NCBI RefSeq assembly: GCF_018446385.1
Contig: NC_055987.1
Location: 5,541,705 to 5,605,704 of the forward strand
Direction of reading: 5' to 3'
Origin: Zingiber officinale
Lineage: Eukaryota > Streptophyta > Magnoliopsida > Zingiberales > Zingiberaceae
DNA: 64,000 nt
The translations under genes were made by a program, and so were the position numbers. Shown here in pieces: positions 45,888 through 57,999 of this stretch. Positions within the stretch are counted from its first letter, which is position 1, and each line of letters starts with the position of its first letter. The notes under the pieces are model-generated. The model saw only the letters and a program-made list of their open reading frames with translations, had not been told where the DNA came from and did not search any database.

Positions 45888-47106
45888 TTCAAGTATACCA
45901 TTTAAGAAATTTGAAAGTTAAATGCACCTTTGGAAATTTGGCAATTTTTTAAGTGCGCTCTTTGGGTCAATTATATTGTCTTAAAAACAAATAGAGGCAT
46001 GTTGATGATTACACACACTTGCCACATGCTTCAAATTTTAGATTCATTCTATCACTTAACCATACATCATCACTCTCCAAAGATTCAATGTCACTAGATC
46101 AAAAGATTCCCTCAGAGTAGTTATTGGTAGCTAGCTTCTGATATCGCAATGTAAATTTTGAAAGAGAAAAACTCTGATTGCGCTACTGGTCTATCATGTA
46201 TGCATCAATCACTTACTAATTAAACACTACTTTCTTGTAGTATTCTCATGAGTCAAGAGTGATAGAATATCTCTTCTTGTTCAACCTGTTCTTCCTTGTT
46301 TTACACTCTTGTTCTTGTTCTCTCCGTATCTATCTATAATATATATATAACTTTCAAAGAAAAAGACATTGTCGGAATCACGCAAGCAGTCATGCTATAT
46401 TAATTAGGTTGACTTGTACTAAACTAACAATTGCTTAATATATTGACCAAAGCTTAATTAATTCCCAATTTAATATCCAATTAATACCAATAAAGATCAG
46501 TTTGATCCAGTTGGTGTAATAGATGGCAGCTATATATACACCAACTTGAGCAAAATTCTGAAACCAAGAAAATTAAAACTGGAGGAGGATTGAGAGGTGG
46601 ACATAAACATATAGCTAGGAATTAAGCTAGAAATAGCTAGGAATAATGCGAACGGATCAATTATTTAAACACCGCACTGTTGATTGTGAATCATCAATAT
46701 ATAAAATATGTACAACATCCATCTCAGAGTTAGATATGCATCATTATCCTCAGCGCACCCAAGGGATTAGGGGGGCAGGGAGTTTATTTTTAGGAGCATA
46801 TGATCGTCAGAAATTAGTCTCTATTATATTATAATAAATTTGTCACCCTCTAATCAACTGGACATCTCGTGGACAGAGTAACTCCACTAAAAAGCGATGC
46901 CTCTCTTAATAAAATATTCTTCATTAATTTGCAGTCGAATATCTAAATCAAAAGAATAGCTACCATTTAATAAAATATCCTCTAAAGACTCATCCGTTAA
47001 TCTGCAGTTAGACTTGACCCCAGTTCAGAACCAACGGTTCTAGAGTTCGGAATCACGGGTTCAACGATTTTTTAGGGGTCAACCCTTAACTTTAACTGTA
47101 TACGAT
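45888..47106. other. Spacer, no gene
   Basis: AT-rich, no domain-bearing frame. A short open frame at 46646 has no recognisable content. Confidence 0.65.
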
Positions 47107-47111
47107 GATTA

Positions 47112-48590
47112 TGTTGGGTTCGGAGCGCAGCAGAAGACATATATTTAATCATGGATCTTTCGTGATACATATAGTTTTACACAAAATAATATAAAACATA
47201 CCTCGAGTCCTCGATAGGTGTGAATGATATCACAGACAGATAGACAAATAAGAGCCCCACGTGTGACTCCTCTAGCTGTATCCACGCGCACTAGATCACG
47301 AACTTGATACGATCCGTTAGGTGCTAGCCACTTGGATCGACAAAGTCTTGGAAGCACTACCGATCTCTTCCGGTGGAGGACGAAGTTGACGAAGGAGAAA
47401 TGGAGAGAATGAAAATCCTTTTTTGATTCTTTCCGAGGATGGCTATTTATAGCTTCCAAGGAATACGAAGAGTTAAGCTTTCAATTAATTCATCATTTAT
47501 GATCTTCATTAATAAGGAAGATGAAGAGTTATAGGCTCCATAAATTCTTCATTTATAACCTTCATTATGATAACTCTTCAAATTCTTCATTAATTATCAT
47601 TATGATGACTCTTCGAATTCTCCATTAATCATCATGATTATGACTATTCGAATTCTCTCTTCTTTGTATCAAATAAATCCATATTTGATCTTGATCTCGA
47701 CTAGCTTCCGATACTCTTGTTCATGTCTATGTGCTATGCGTGCGACCCTCTAGGTTTTATACACGAAGGCAGTGTAAATCCATACACAGACTAAGGTAAC
47801 CGGTTTTTAGCCACCCAACGCGATAAAATTAATATCAGTCATAAACTGTAAACCACTATGAACCGATTACTGTGTAATTCAATCTCTTCGTCTAAAGCCT
47901 ACATCCCAATTAATTCGATACATTATGCATCATTACCAAATTAATTATTTTACTTGATTTCCAAGATATAATAGACTCCTCTTGAATGATAAATCATTCC
48001 TCCCATGGCCATGGATTTTGAGTCACTAATATCTCTATCAAGCGGCCAGGATGTTAACTCCTAATACAAGAGAGCGATGAATCCTCTATTGACTCAACAC
48101 TATTCTCTCTACGTTTTGTCATACACCCAACTACCGTATTAATCACAATCCGATTAAAGACTGTTTTTAACGGCGTCAAAGTACATAACTCCACGCATAG
48201 AATAAATGAAGGTCTCAAGTCAAAAGATTAGTTACACTCGTTCATAAGAGGAATAAGCAATGATGCTTAATATGTGGTCTCCTCTTGAGCGGGTCGTGTC
48301 CAGTGTACCTCTAAACTCAAGGCACCCCCAAGTACAACTTGGATATCCATCCCTCCGGTCTATCTCGACCTAGTCATACTCAGCGTTGATCTAGATATCC
48401 ATGTCCCCTCTAGATATCTATCTGATCAAGGACTATTTTCAGATTAATATACTCATTAATCTGTGGGACTTTATCATTAATCATATACGTACAGAAAAGT
48501 AATTAATTAATGATAAATTCTTGCCTTTATTAAATTATTATCCACAAAATACATAAGAAGTGTCTTGACACATAAGTGCACACACTAACA
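47112..48590. mobile_element. Solo LTR (1,479 bp) of a second family
   Basis: Starts TGTTGGGTTCGGAGCGCAGC and ends CACACACTAACA. It is flanked by GATTA at 47107-47111 and 48591-48595, a 5-bp target duplication. No internal coding, primer site or polypurine tract is seen, so it is a solo LTR or a very short non-autonomous element. The end GCGCTCCGAACCCAACA read on the minus strand resembles the 3' end of a copia-type LTR, so the element probably points to the left. Confidence 0.82.
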
Positions 48591-48595
48591 GATTA

Positions 48596-50270
48596 CGATT
48601 TAGTATTCGAAACTGTCAATTCATAATTTACACATCATTTGTCACAATGTGTCATTGTTCAAGATTATTATATTATTTTTTAAAAATATAAATTTATAAA
48701 ATTATTCGAAAGTGTTGGACTTATTAAGAATAATTATATAGTAAAAATATTAATTATTTGTTAAATAATTAATTAATATATAATAAATGATTATAAATTA
48801 AATAATTAATAAATATACATCTATTTTTAAATTATTAAAAGAATAAAAAGAAAAACTAGTTATTAAACAATTAATTAACATGCTAAAACTTTATAGTTGG
48901 TTAGGATGTTTATTTCTAATATGAAAGATCCTAATTTAAATCTCTACACTGATAAATTAATTTTTAAGAAATATATAGAAATTAAAAAATAAAAACACAA
49001 TTTTTTTTTTGAAAAAAACGCCGAACCGGCAAGCCGCCCGCCAATTTGGCGGTTAATTTGAGCTGGGTCAATACAGAACCGATCTGTTGACCTAGTTACG
49101 GACAGTCAGGGATTGGATTTTTCTGCAGCTGAGTGCTCGAATCCAAATGAATTATTTTTTTAATGCTCTTTATCAGTAGTTTTTATCGATTTTTTTTAGT
49201 TATATGATAAATTATATATATATATATTTGTAATATCCGATTCTTTGTCAACCACACTAATTAAAATGGTGGGCGACAGAGTCACGGAAAGCGGTTTAAA
49301 TGTTAAGGGCATCTCCAATCGATCGTTAAAATTTTGAATATTTTTTTTAAAATAATTTAACATATCACATCAATATTATAAAAATTTATTGAAATATTCT
49401 CAATTATTAAAGTTTGAATTTTTTTTTTAAATTTTCTCTACATGTAATTACATGACTTCATACATATTACATCAATTTCAATACAAATTTATTATTCTCT
49501 TCTCAATTAAAAAAAATCTACATACAATTTTTTTATTTAATATCTTTATATAATTTTCATTTGATATTTTAATTAATTATAATATTTAATTTAATTTATT
49601 TATAATTAACAATTAATTAATTTTTAATTTAATATAATTTATCATTTTATTTAATATTTAATTATTATATAAATTTAATTTAATTATAGTCATTTGTATA
49701 TTTTTTTAACTTATCTCAAATATATTTATTTTTTAAAAATATATATAATTTTAATTATTACTAATTATTTATAAATACAAATATTATAATTAATTCATCA
49801 AATAATTTATTTTTAAATTATTTAAAAAATAATAATCATGTATATTAATTATTGGCTCCACTTTCTAAAAAAAAATTAAATATTTAAAACTATTCTTAAA
49901 TTGAAAACTTTAAACTTCACCTATACAATCCTATATAAAAACTTTTTTAATTAAATTTTATAAACTTTTGACAAAGCTTGATGATACTATAAAGACATTA
50001 CATTTTGACACAGAACAAATTAACAATGCGATCGATCGATCGCCACCACGTACGTCACCATGCATGAAAAGTATATTTATATAAATATAAATATATTTGG
50101 GGCGAATAAGATCATCCATGCTGCCCGGACTACAACATGAAGAGCCAACTCCAGCGTCATGCACGACTACTGGATTGTTCTAGCTAGTTTAATTTGATTG
50201 ATCCATATATATAAAATTTAATTACGTCAAAATATATATATATATATATATATATATCAAGGCGATGAAT
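48596..50270. other. AT-rich spacer
   Basis: Very AT-rich. GGGCATCTCCAATCGATCG at 49308-49326 looks like the left end of a common plant MITE, but no matching right end is found. A (TA)n tract is at about 50229-50256 and a GATC run at about 50031-50040. Confidence 0.65.
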
Positions 50271-50274
50271 ACGT

Positions 50275-51065
50275 AGATGACATCAGTCGGTCAAGTAAAG
50301 CATGCTTCGATCGGGGAGAAGGCTCCAATCCGCTATCACCTTCAACATGGAGAGCATTTAAACAACCGACGCTCAAGGGAGAACGACATATAAAAGACGA
50401 GCCGAGCGACTACCCTGCTCGGCCAGACAGCAAAGTCTGGCATCGACAGAGTTCAACTTCGGTCGAGCAGCTACCCCGCTCGGTTTGACAGCAGAACTCG
50501 ATAGTGGTAGAGTAGAACTTCGTTCAAGTAAACAAGAAGTATCGAAGTTCCGGCCGATTGGATGGGACACCAGAGCGGTGAATAGACGGCCGAGCAGCCA
50601 ACCCGCTCAGCCTAGTAGTACAGTGCGTTGATATCCCTCAACATCCTTTTGGGAATTGGTGTCGTTGACACTGGACATGGGCTACCAAAAGATCGTACAG
50701 CAGAAGATTTCATTGTCACTTCAAAGATATGCTCGGTCCGTTAAGATACTATGTCAGGGACATTTTTCTAACACGTCTTTTCATGGAAAACTTTGAGAAG
50801 CGTACTCACCTTGGGAAACGTGCACGTGTGCTACCAAAGCTCTATATAAAGGAGGTACAGGTATCGGCGGAGGTACGCATTACATGCGATATTCACTGTT
50901 TACGTTACTGTAACATTCTTGTTGCTCCGCTTCATTCCTCATCACCGGTGATTGACTTAGCATCAGGGGGTCAATGCCGGGTACCCCTTCTCTGACTCGG
51001 CACTGACTTAATCTGTGTTACAGGTCTGTCAGAGTCCACCAAAGGTCAACGTGAGCGTTACATCT
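50275..51065 (+). repeat. Degraded LTR related to the Tat LTR
   Basis: The order of landmarks follows the Tat LTR: GCCGAGCGAC and CCCGCTCGG words, ACGTGCACGTGTGC, CTCTATATAAAGG at about 50841-50853, GGCGGAGGTACGC, GACTTAGCATCAGGGGGTCA, and a GGGTACCCCTTCTCTGACTC block corresponding to the Tat GGGAATCCC..CCGGCTCGAC part. The exact ends and the target duplication cannot be set. Confidence 0.55.
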
Positions 51066-51920
51066 CAATTTTCTATCTCTTCGACTTTAGGACTGGGTAT
51101 ATATATATATATATATATAATTAATTAATTAATTAATTTGGAAGGTCCACTGGGGAAAAAGAAACAAGGGTGTTTGGAAAGCAACATGATTAATGTAGAA
51201 GAAATTAATAAGAGGCTTTTGGCGTTGCACCACCTTCTTTTATCTATCACCCCACTTTCAGCGGTTTGGAATCCTCTTTGTTAGATTCCTTCGCCCTCTT
51301 AAACGCAAGCCGTTGAATTATAAAAGAGAGAAGGGAATTAATTAAGTTATGGTAGGCAAATTGGCTTTGACTGTCGTGTGATGCCAATTGAGTGGTTTCA
51401 TTTAATTTCCTTGGGCCAATTAATTATATTAGTTGATAAGAATGAAGGAATAATTCATTGCGCGCATAATTATGTTAGCTAATTGCATTCGAGGAGGACT
51501 TAGAACTTAATAAATGGTGATGATTAAAGATTGATTTAGCTAATTACTATTGCGTCACAGAATCAATTGTGGTGGACAAGATCATTGTATATGTTGCATG
51601 CCAAAAACAAGAACTCGTGATGTTTAGGTTCAAATCCATATAATATTAACATTAATATCAATTAAAGAGGTTTAATTTAGACTGGACACACCACATGGTT
51701 AAGGCAAAAAGGAAACTATTAGTAGTCAAAAAATTTCATAAATATACAAGCATAATGCTGAAATTTTTATTTAGAATATAAATAATACTAATTCATAAAA
51801 TGTACACTTAAAGTTATATCCCTTCGAAACTAAATCAATATATAATCAGACTTATTAAATTTAGAATTTATTAGCAACTGTAAAATAATTATTATTTATT
51901 AGTAGTTCCTGTGGATTGTG

Positions 51921-51960
<40 letters not shown>

Positions 51961-53689
51961 AACATTTTGATATTTTATTTTCATATTGCATTTTTTCATA
52001 AATATGAGTTCAATTTGGACATTGATAATGTGTGCAATAAACACAAAAAAATTCAACAATTAATAATTATTTTAAGTGGTCAAGACATGGAGTGTTGTCA
52101 CATGTAAGTCTTAGGATCGAAACTCGATGTGTCTCAGCATAACTTTTCTCATGTCACTTGTACTGATGACTAGTAGTTATTCATGATTTTCCTCCTTTGT
52201 GGCGAGTGCGCTAGGGTGGCCTTAGCCACCTGTACTGATGCTAATAGTTATCCATAATTTATCTCCTCTGGATCGATCGAGTGCACTGGGATGACCTTAG
52301 CCACCTATATATACTGATGACTAGTAGTTATCTATGATTTATCACCTTTATGATGAGTACGGTGGGACGAGTGAACCGCCTTTGCCACTTGAACCGAAGA
52401 AATTTTGATTTGTAATAAATAATTTTTGTAAGTTTTCGCATAGATATGAATTTTTCAATAAGTTTGGTGAAATTTTTTATTCTAATATAAATATAATAAA
52501 AACCGCTAGTACTAGTTTTACGAAGCATTAGATAATTGAGACTTAATTTTCCTAGACGGTCTAAGATTAAATATATATTATATTTTATATAAATATAAAT
52601 TCTTTGATAAAATTTGCATACATGCACATATTTAATGTGTATTATTCTGAATTAATACCCCCTCATCACCACATCAATTAGTTAATTTTTTTCTCATTTT
52701 CTACCGTCTATTCTTCAAATATTATTTAAATATATATATCTTAATATCATACCAATAAATATATTATACACTTACACTTTAATCATACGTATGATATGTT
52801 TATATCCTTCGAATATTTTTTTTCACTGTGGATGTTTCATATTTAATATACTGTATAAGCTGTCTCAGGGAGTGCAATGATAAGATACTTTTCGTAGTTA
52901 ATTAAATATTTGATTTTCAATTATGACATATTACGAAATTAATTCCCTCCCATGTAAAAATAACCTTAGAATGCTAGTCGCGTGATGAGCTATTTGCCCT
53001 TTCCAATTGATCTCATGACGAATGAGAAACTTTTATAGGATCAAATCAATCATTTTTAAAATAGATCATTTTTAAAATAGTCAGTTCGAAAAGTCAAATA
53101 TATTCTGATATCTTAATTTCTTTTAAAAATACATTTTCTTGTTGCAAATCTTCATTCTACTAGTCTTATATTATTTTGTAATATCAATTTAATCAATTTA
53201 ATACATTAAATCAATATCATTATCCTATTCTTAAAAAAATTATCTTCAAACAAATACTTTAATTATTAAATTATATAATCATTGCTGAAAACTATGGTTA
53301 ATTAGCAGCTCACTGAATCTTTAAGACAATAAAACTGCAAGGCTGGAGCTTAATTGTATTATTCTATCTACATCAAATCGGGTAATGGTGATCATTAACC
53401 ATAATAACTAGACAAATTAGTAACATAAAAATAATAATAAAACTAACTGTTAGTTTCTATATTATGCCAGCTGATTGGCTGGCATTTTGACATCTATTCT
53501 TCAACTATATTCTATTACACGCTTTGTTCGCGAGCTATTTATTTAATTTGTTTTAATGACAATTAAGCTTTTTTTAATTGTTAATTATGAATAAATTATC
53601 ACGAGTGCTATTCTATTATTCACATTACTTTACTACATATGTTTTTTTAACTCATTAATTTTTAATATAAGTTGATTATGTCTACAAAC
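51066..53689. other. AT-rich spacer, no gene
   Basis: (TA)n tracts near 51097-51118 and 51925-51957. A sentence repeated two to three times about TTAGCCACCTGTACTGATG and AGTTATCCATGATTTATC (52140-52350) shows a short local duplication of about 100 bp. No gene found. Confidence 0.65.
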
Positions 53690-54625
53690 AGAGAAGATGA
53701 TTGGTTCGGGAGATGATTCTAATGTTGAATGTGTGAAAACTCCTCATTAGAAAAAATGACTCTAAGAGGCCTTGCGTGTCAAAAAGAACATCAACAACCG
53801 GGCCAAATAAGGGATTTCCTGCAGTGCAGGCACTCCGACATTCAATTCAGTAATCAAATTATGGGTAGTGAACAATGGAGCGAACAATAATACTAGACAA
53901 GTCAAATTGCGTAGTCTTGCCTGTAGATGAAGAATCCCTTTTATACTATTATTGTTTATTTATGCACAAATCTCAAAGTATGTCCAAAAAAAATGGATAA
54001 ATTGTAAAGATACTTTGACACCTTTCTCAAAGTGGATCCACAATCTCCGTGTTTGGTAGGCTGGAAACTTCTAGTGTACAGATGACATATAGAATATTCT
54101 CTGTCTTCCGTGGCACAAAATGTCAAAAATGACTATGAGACCGTTGGGTTGAGGGACCCCTAATATGCTTATTTAACAAGCTGACTAAGTCCTTCCTGTA
54201 ATCTAATCATCATTCATTTGCAAGGGTAACTAGGTCAGATTTATGGAGTGTTGTTAGGTGCTTGTCCTTCACTCAGCCTCTTAGTTTTGCCCCATAGTTT
54301 GGTAGAACCAAATATCCAATTTGTCCGATCAGACCATAGGTCTAATCGGTTAATTTACTCGGTTGGAATAGTTAACTGTGCTAACCACGAGTAATAGAGA
54401 GGACCTTGGTCTGGATGATGCAGACTCAGCTTAGAGTTTCATCCATACTGAGGGGTTTGGGGTCCGACCGGCCCAAGGGTCCAGTCGGATGACCTCTCTA
54501 TCAGGACTGTCGTCTACACGAGCTATGAGGGTTGACCTCTCATTAACTTTGACCGCTATATCAGCCGACCTCTTAAACTTTGACCTGATTTGGGAGCTCC
54601 ACCTTATTCGTCGTATCATAAGTGT
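53690..54625. repeat. Possible LTR-retrotransposon remnant
   Basis: Composition and words (GGGTCCGACCGGCCCAAGG, CTCTATCAGGACTGTCGTC, GGGACCCC) differ from the AT-rich flanks and recall plant Ty3 LTRs. No paired LTR, primer site or coding sequence is seen. Boundaries are rough. Confidence 0.3.
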
Positions 54626-54709
54626 TAAATTATTGTATTTACATAAGTTTATTATTCATAATGCCTTTGACGTTTGGGAGCAAATCTCTTGGTCCACAAA
54701 AAGTGGACT

Positions 54710-55022
54710 AGGGGATGAATCACTCGTAATTACGGTCGGATCATTGCCACGATTTGATCGCAATTGGTTACGATCTCTCCCTGTGTTTACCATCCCCGCC
54801 ACGTTATAGTTTAGCTCAGAGCAGGCGACCGGAGGCCACCCCCGCTTAGCACCCGACAACCTGGATACCTGCCCACTTCCAGTGATCTCCGGGTAGCGTC
54901 CGGCCGTGCACTCCAACCTAAACTATAACCTGATGGGGATGATGAATCCAGCGAGAGATCACAACCAATTGCGACCGAATTACCACCACGATCCAGCCAT
55001 TATTATGAATGATTTATCCCTT
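54710..55022. mobile_element. 313-bp TIR element with ~100-bp arms
   Basis: The left arm (54711-54813) runs from GGGGATGAATCACTC through GATCGCAATTGGTTACGATC to TTATAGTTTA. The right arm (54919-55021) is its reverse complement with about one mismatch in six. The central part is GC-rich (CAACCTGGATACCTGCCCAC). No target duplication is evident, so it is an old copy. Confidence 0.7.
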
Positions 55023-55319
55023 GATTTACTTTTTTTTTTGGGACCCAGAGATATGATCTCTTGACGTTTATCCTCCAATCACTTTGTCTTTTGATTCCAA
55101 TAATTATAAAATCACTTAATCATTCTCTATATTAAGTTAAACCTATTTTATATTGTTAACCAAGTAACTATATTGGTTCAGTTTTTTACTGAATCATATA
55201 GATAAGTTTTTAAATATCAAATCATGTAGGATAGCTTTAAAATTACTAAATCATGTATCTATTTCTCATTTTATCTCTATTAGTGGATTGATTTTTTTTT
55301 ATGAGTCGAATAAATTTTA

Positions 55320-57430
55320 TTATGTGCCGTCGAAATTTTGATTAAATCAATCGATTAATTTATTTTTTTAAATCAAAATCGATTTTAGATAAAATTAGTT
55401 CTTATGTGTTAGTCTACATCTCATAATTATATCCATGTACTTAAACATCAATTTGACTTAATATACTGAAAATAATAATTTTTTGAATACGAATATGTTT
55501 GAAAATTTTAATTCATATTCAAAAAATTATTTTTCTCAATGTATTGAGTCAAATTAGTATTTGAGGATATAGATATAATCAGGAAAGGAAAGGTAGATGA
55601 ATACATAAAAATTAGTTTCATATCTATCCGAGATCATTTAGTTCATTAGCCGATTTTGCTTAAAATCGACTAATAAACTAAATGACTTCAAATTTACATG
55701 AAACTAGTTCTTCTCTATTCGTCTACCTCTCATGGTTATATCCATGCCCTCAAATACCAATTTGATTCAATATATTGAGAGCAATATTTTTTTGAATGCG
55801 AATTGAATTTTTCAAATATTTTTATGTTTAAAAAATTATTACTCTCAATATATTTGATCAAATTGGTATTTGAAGGTATGGATACGAACACATAGTAACT
55901 GGTTTTGTATTAATCCAAGATCATCTAGTCTATCACCTAGTTGTGGCTAAAATCGGATGATAGAGCAAATGACATCGGATTGACATAAAACTAGTTCTTA
56001 TGTGTTCGTCTCTCTCTTCTGATTATATCCATGCCCTCAAATACCAATTTGACCCAATACATTAAGAGTAATGATTTTTTAAACACGAATTAAATTTTTC
56101 AAACATATTCGTATTCAAAAAATTATTACTCTCAATATATTAAGTCAAATTAATGTTTCAAAGCATGAGTATAATAAGGAGAGGTAGATGAACATATAGA
56201 AACTAGTTTGATATCAATCCAAAGTCATTTAGTCCATCAGCCAATTTTGGGCAAAATTAGATGATGGACCAAATGATCTCGGATTGACATGAAACTAGAT
56301 CTTATGTGTTATTCTACTTCTCATGATTATAGTCATACCCTTAAATACGAATTTGACACAATATATTGAAAGCAATAATTTTTTAAACAAATGTTCAAAA
56401 TATCACCGCTCTTACTATATTGAGTCAAATTGACGTTTGAGGGCATGAATATAATTAGAAGAACTAACGAAACGCATAGAAACTAGTTTCATATCAATTC
56501 GAGGTCATTTTTGGTTCATCAACTGATTTTACCTAAAATCGACTTTGATAGAAAAAAAATCAATTAACTGATTTACTCAAAATTTTGACATTCAAAAATT
56601 TTTCAAATACATCTGTGTTTAAGAAATTACAATTCTTAATATATTAGGTCAAATTGATATTTGAGAGTGTGGATATAATCAGAAGAAGTAGACGAATATA
56701 GGAGCTAGTTTCATGTCAATCCAAAGTCATTTGTTCCATCAAACGATTTTGCCCAAAAACCTCTGATGGACTAAATGACCTCGGAGACATGAAACTAATT
56801 TCTATGTGTTCGACTACTTCTCCTGATTATATCAATACCCTCAAACGTCAATTTGACTCAATATATTGAGAGCAGTGATTTTTTGAACACGAATGTATTT
56901 GAAAATTTTAATTCATGTTCTCAATATATTTGATCAAATTAGTATTTGAGAGTATGATATAATAAGGAGAAATAAACGAACGCATAAGAACTAGTTTCAT
57001 ATCAATTCCATCAGTTTATTTTGCCTAAAAATAGAAACTAGTTTCATGTCAATTCAAGATCATTTGATCCATCAACCAATTTTATTCAAAACTGTCTAAT
57101 GGATCAAATGACCTCGGATTGACATGAAACTAGTTCTTATATATTCGTCGACCTTTTTTGATTATATCTATACCCTCAAATACCAATTTGACCCAACATA
57201 TTGAGAGTAATAATTTTTTGAATATGGATTAAAATTTTCAAATATATTCATTCATGCTCAAAAAATTACTACCCTCAATATGAATATAATCAAGAGAGTT
57301 AATCAAACACATAAAAACTAATTTCATGTTAATGTAAAGTCATTTGATCAATTAATCAAATTTACCTAAAATCGATTTTGATTAAAAAAATAAATCATTC
57401 AATTGATTTGCTCGTTTCAACTGATAAAGG
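55320..57430. repeat. Tandem array of ~300-bp palindromic units
   Basis: ACATGAAACTAGTTCTTATG-like starts recur near 55390, 55690, 55985, 56287, 56790 and 57120, i.e. about every 300 bp (with one divergent unit around 56590). Each unit holds two mirror-image arms of about 150 bp. One symmetry centre lies in the TTCAAAAAATTATT region and the other in CCGATTTTGC..AAAATCG. Arms contain TCAATATATTGAG, AAATACCAATTTGA and TGGTATTTGAGG, which are reverse complements. No coding. The array ends about 570 bp before the CCD8 ATG. Confidence 0.85.
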
Positions 57431-57907
57431 TAAAATAAGAAATGAATTCATAATTTTAAAATTTTAAAATTGCCTACATAATTTTGTAATTTTAAAAAAA
57501 TATAGTTCCGTAAAAAGCTGATTGTTATTAATTTTCAACTAGTTGAATATTTTAAAAGAAATTATATATTATTTTAAATTAAATTAATGTATTATTCTTT
57601 GAATAATACTTATCATTTCGTTTAATTATTTTAATACTAATATTTTTTATCATTAAAATTAATATTAATTAAAATGCGTAACATTTTAAAAGTCTTGTAA
57701 ATTAAAGGGGGTAAATAATTAATAATTAAAAATAAAAAAATAAAATTTGTATATGGCTAAAATAGAGAGGGTGCAGAACAAGTGAAATTGGGCACTTTTG
57801 AAACGATGGCGTAATTTTTTCTCTCTTTTTAAAATAAAATAATTTTTGTTTTTTGTTTTTTGTTTTTGTTTTTTCCCATCGATCGATCGATCTCATCTCG
57901 TCCTGTA
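57431..57907. other. Upstream spacer of CCD8
   Basis: AT-rich, ending in a TTTTTGTTTTTTG run and CGATCGATCGATC at 57879-57891. No gene. Confidence 0.65.
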
Positions 57908-57954
57908 GCCAATGAGAATTCATCGTTTAAGATGCTCCGTGGAGCCCTTCAAAT

Positions 57955-57964
57955 CTATAAATAC
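57955..57964 (+). promoter_or_regulatory. CCD8 TATA box, with CCAAT upstream
   Basis: CTATAAATAC lies 36-45 bases before the ATG at 58000, and GCCAATG at 57908-57914 is a possible CCAAT box. The 5' leader would be short, about 10-20 bases. Confidence 0.6.
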
Positions 57965-57999
57965 CCGTCTGGTATACCGAGTTAGCTCCATCGCTTCCA

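Noticed and set aside
49308-49960. MITE starting GGGCATCTCCAATCG
   Set aside because: Only the left end is recognisable. No reverse-complement right end or target duplication was found.
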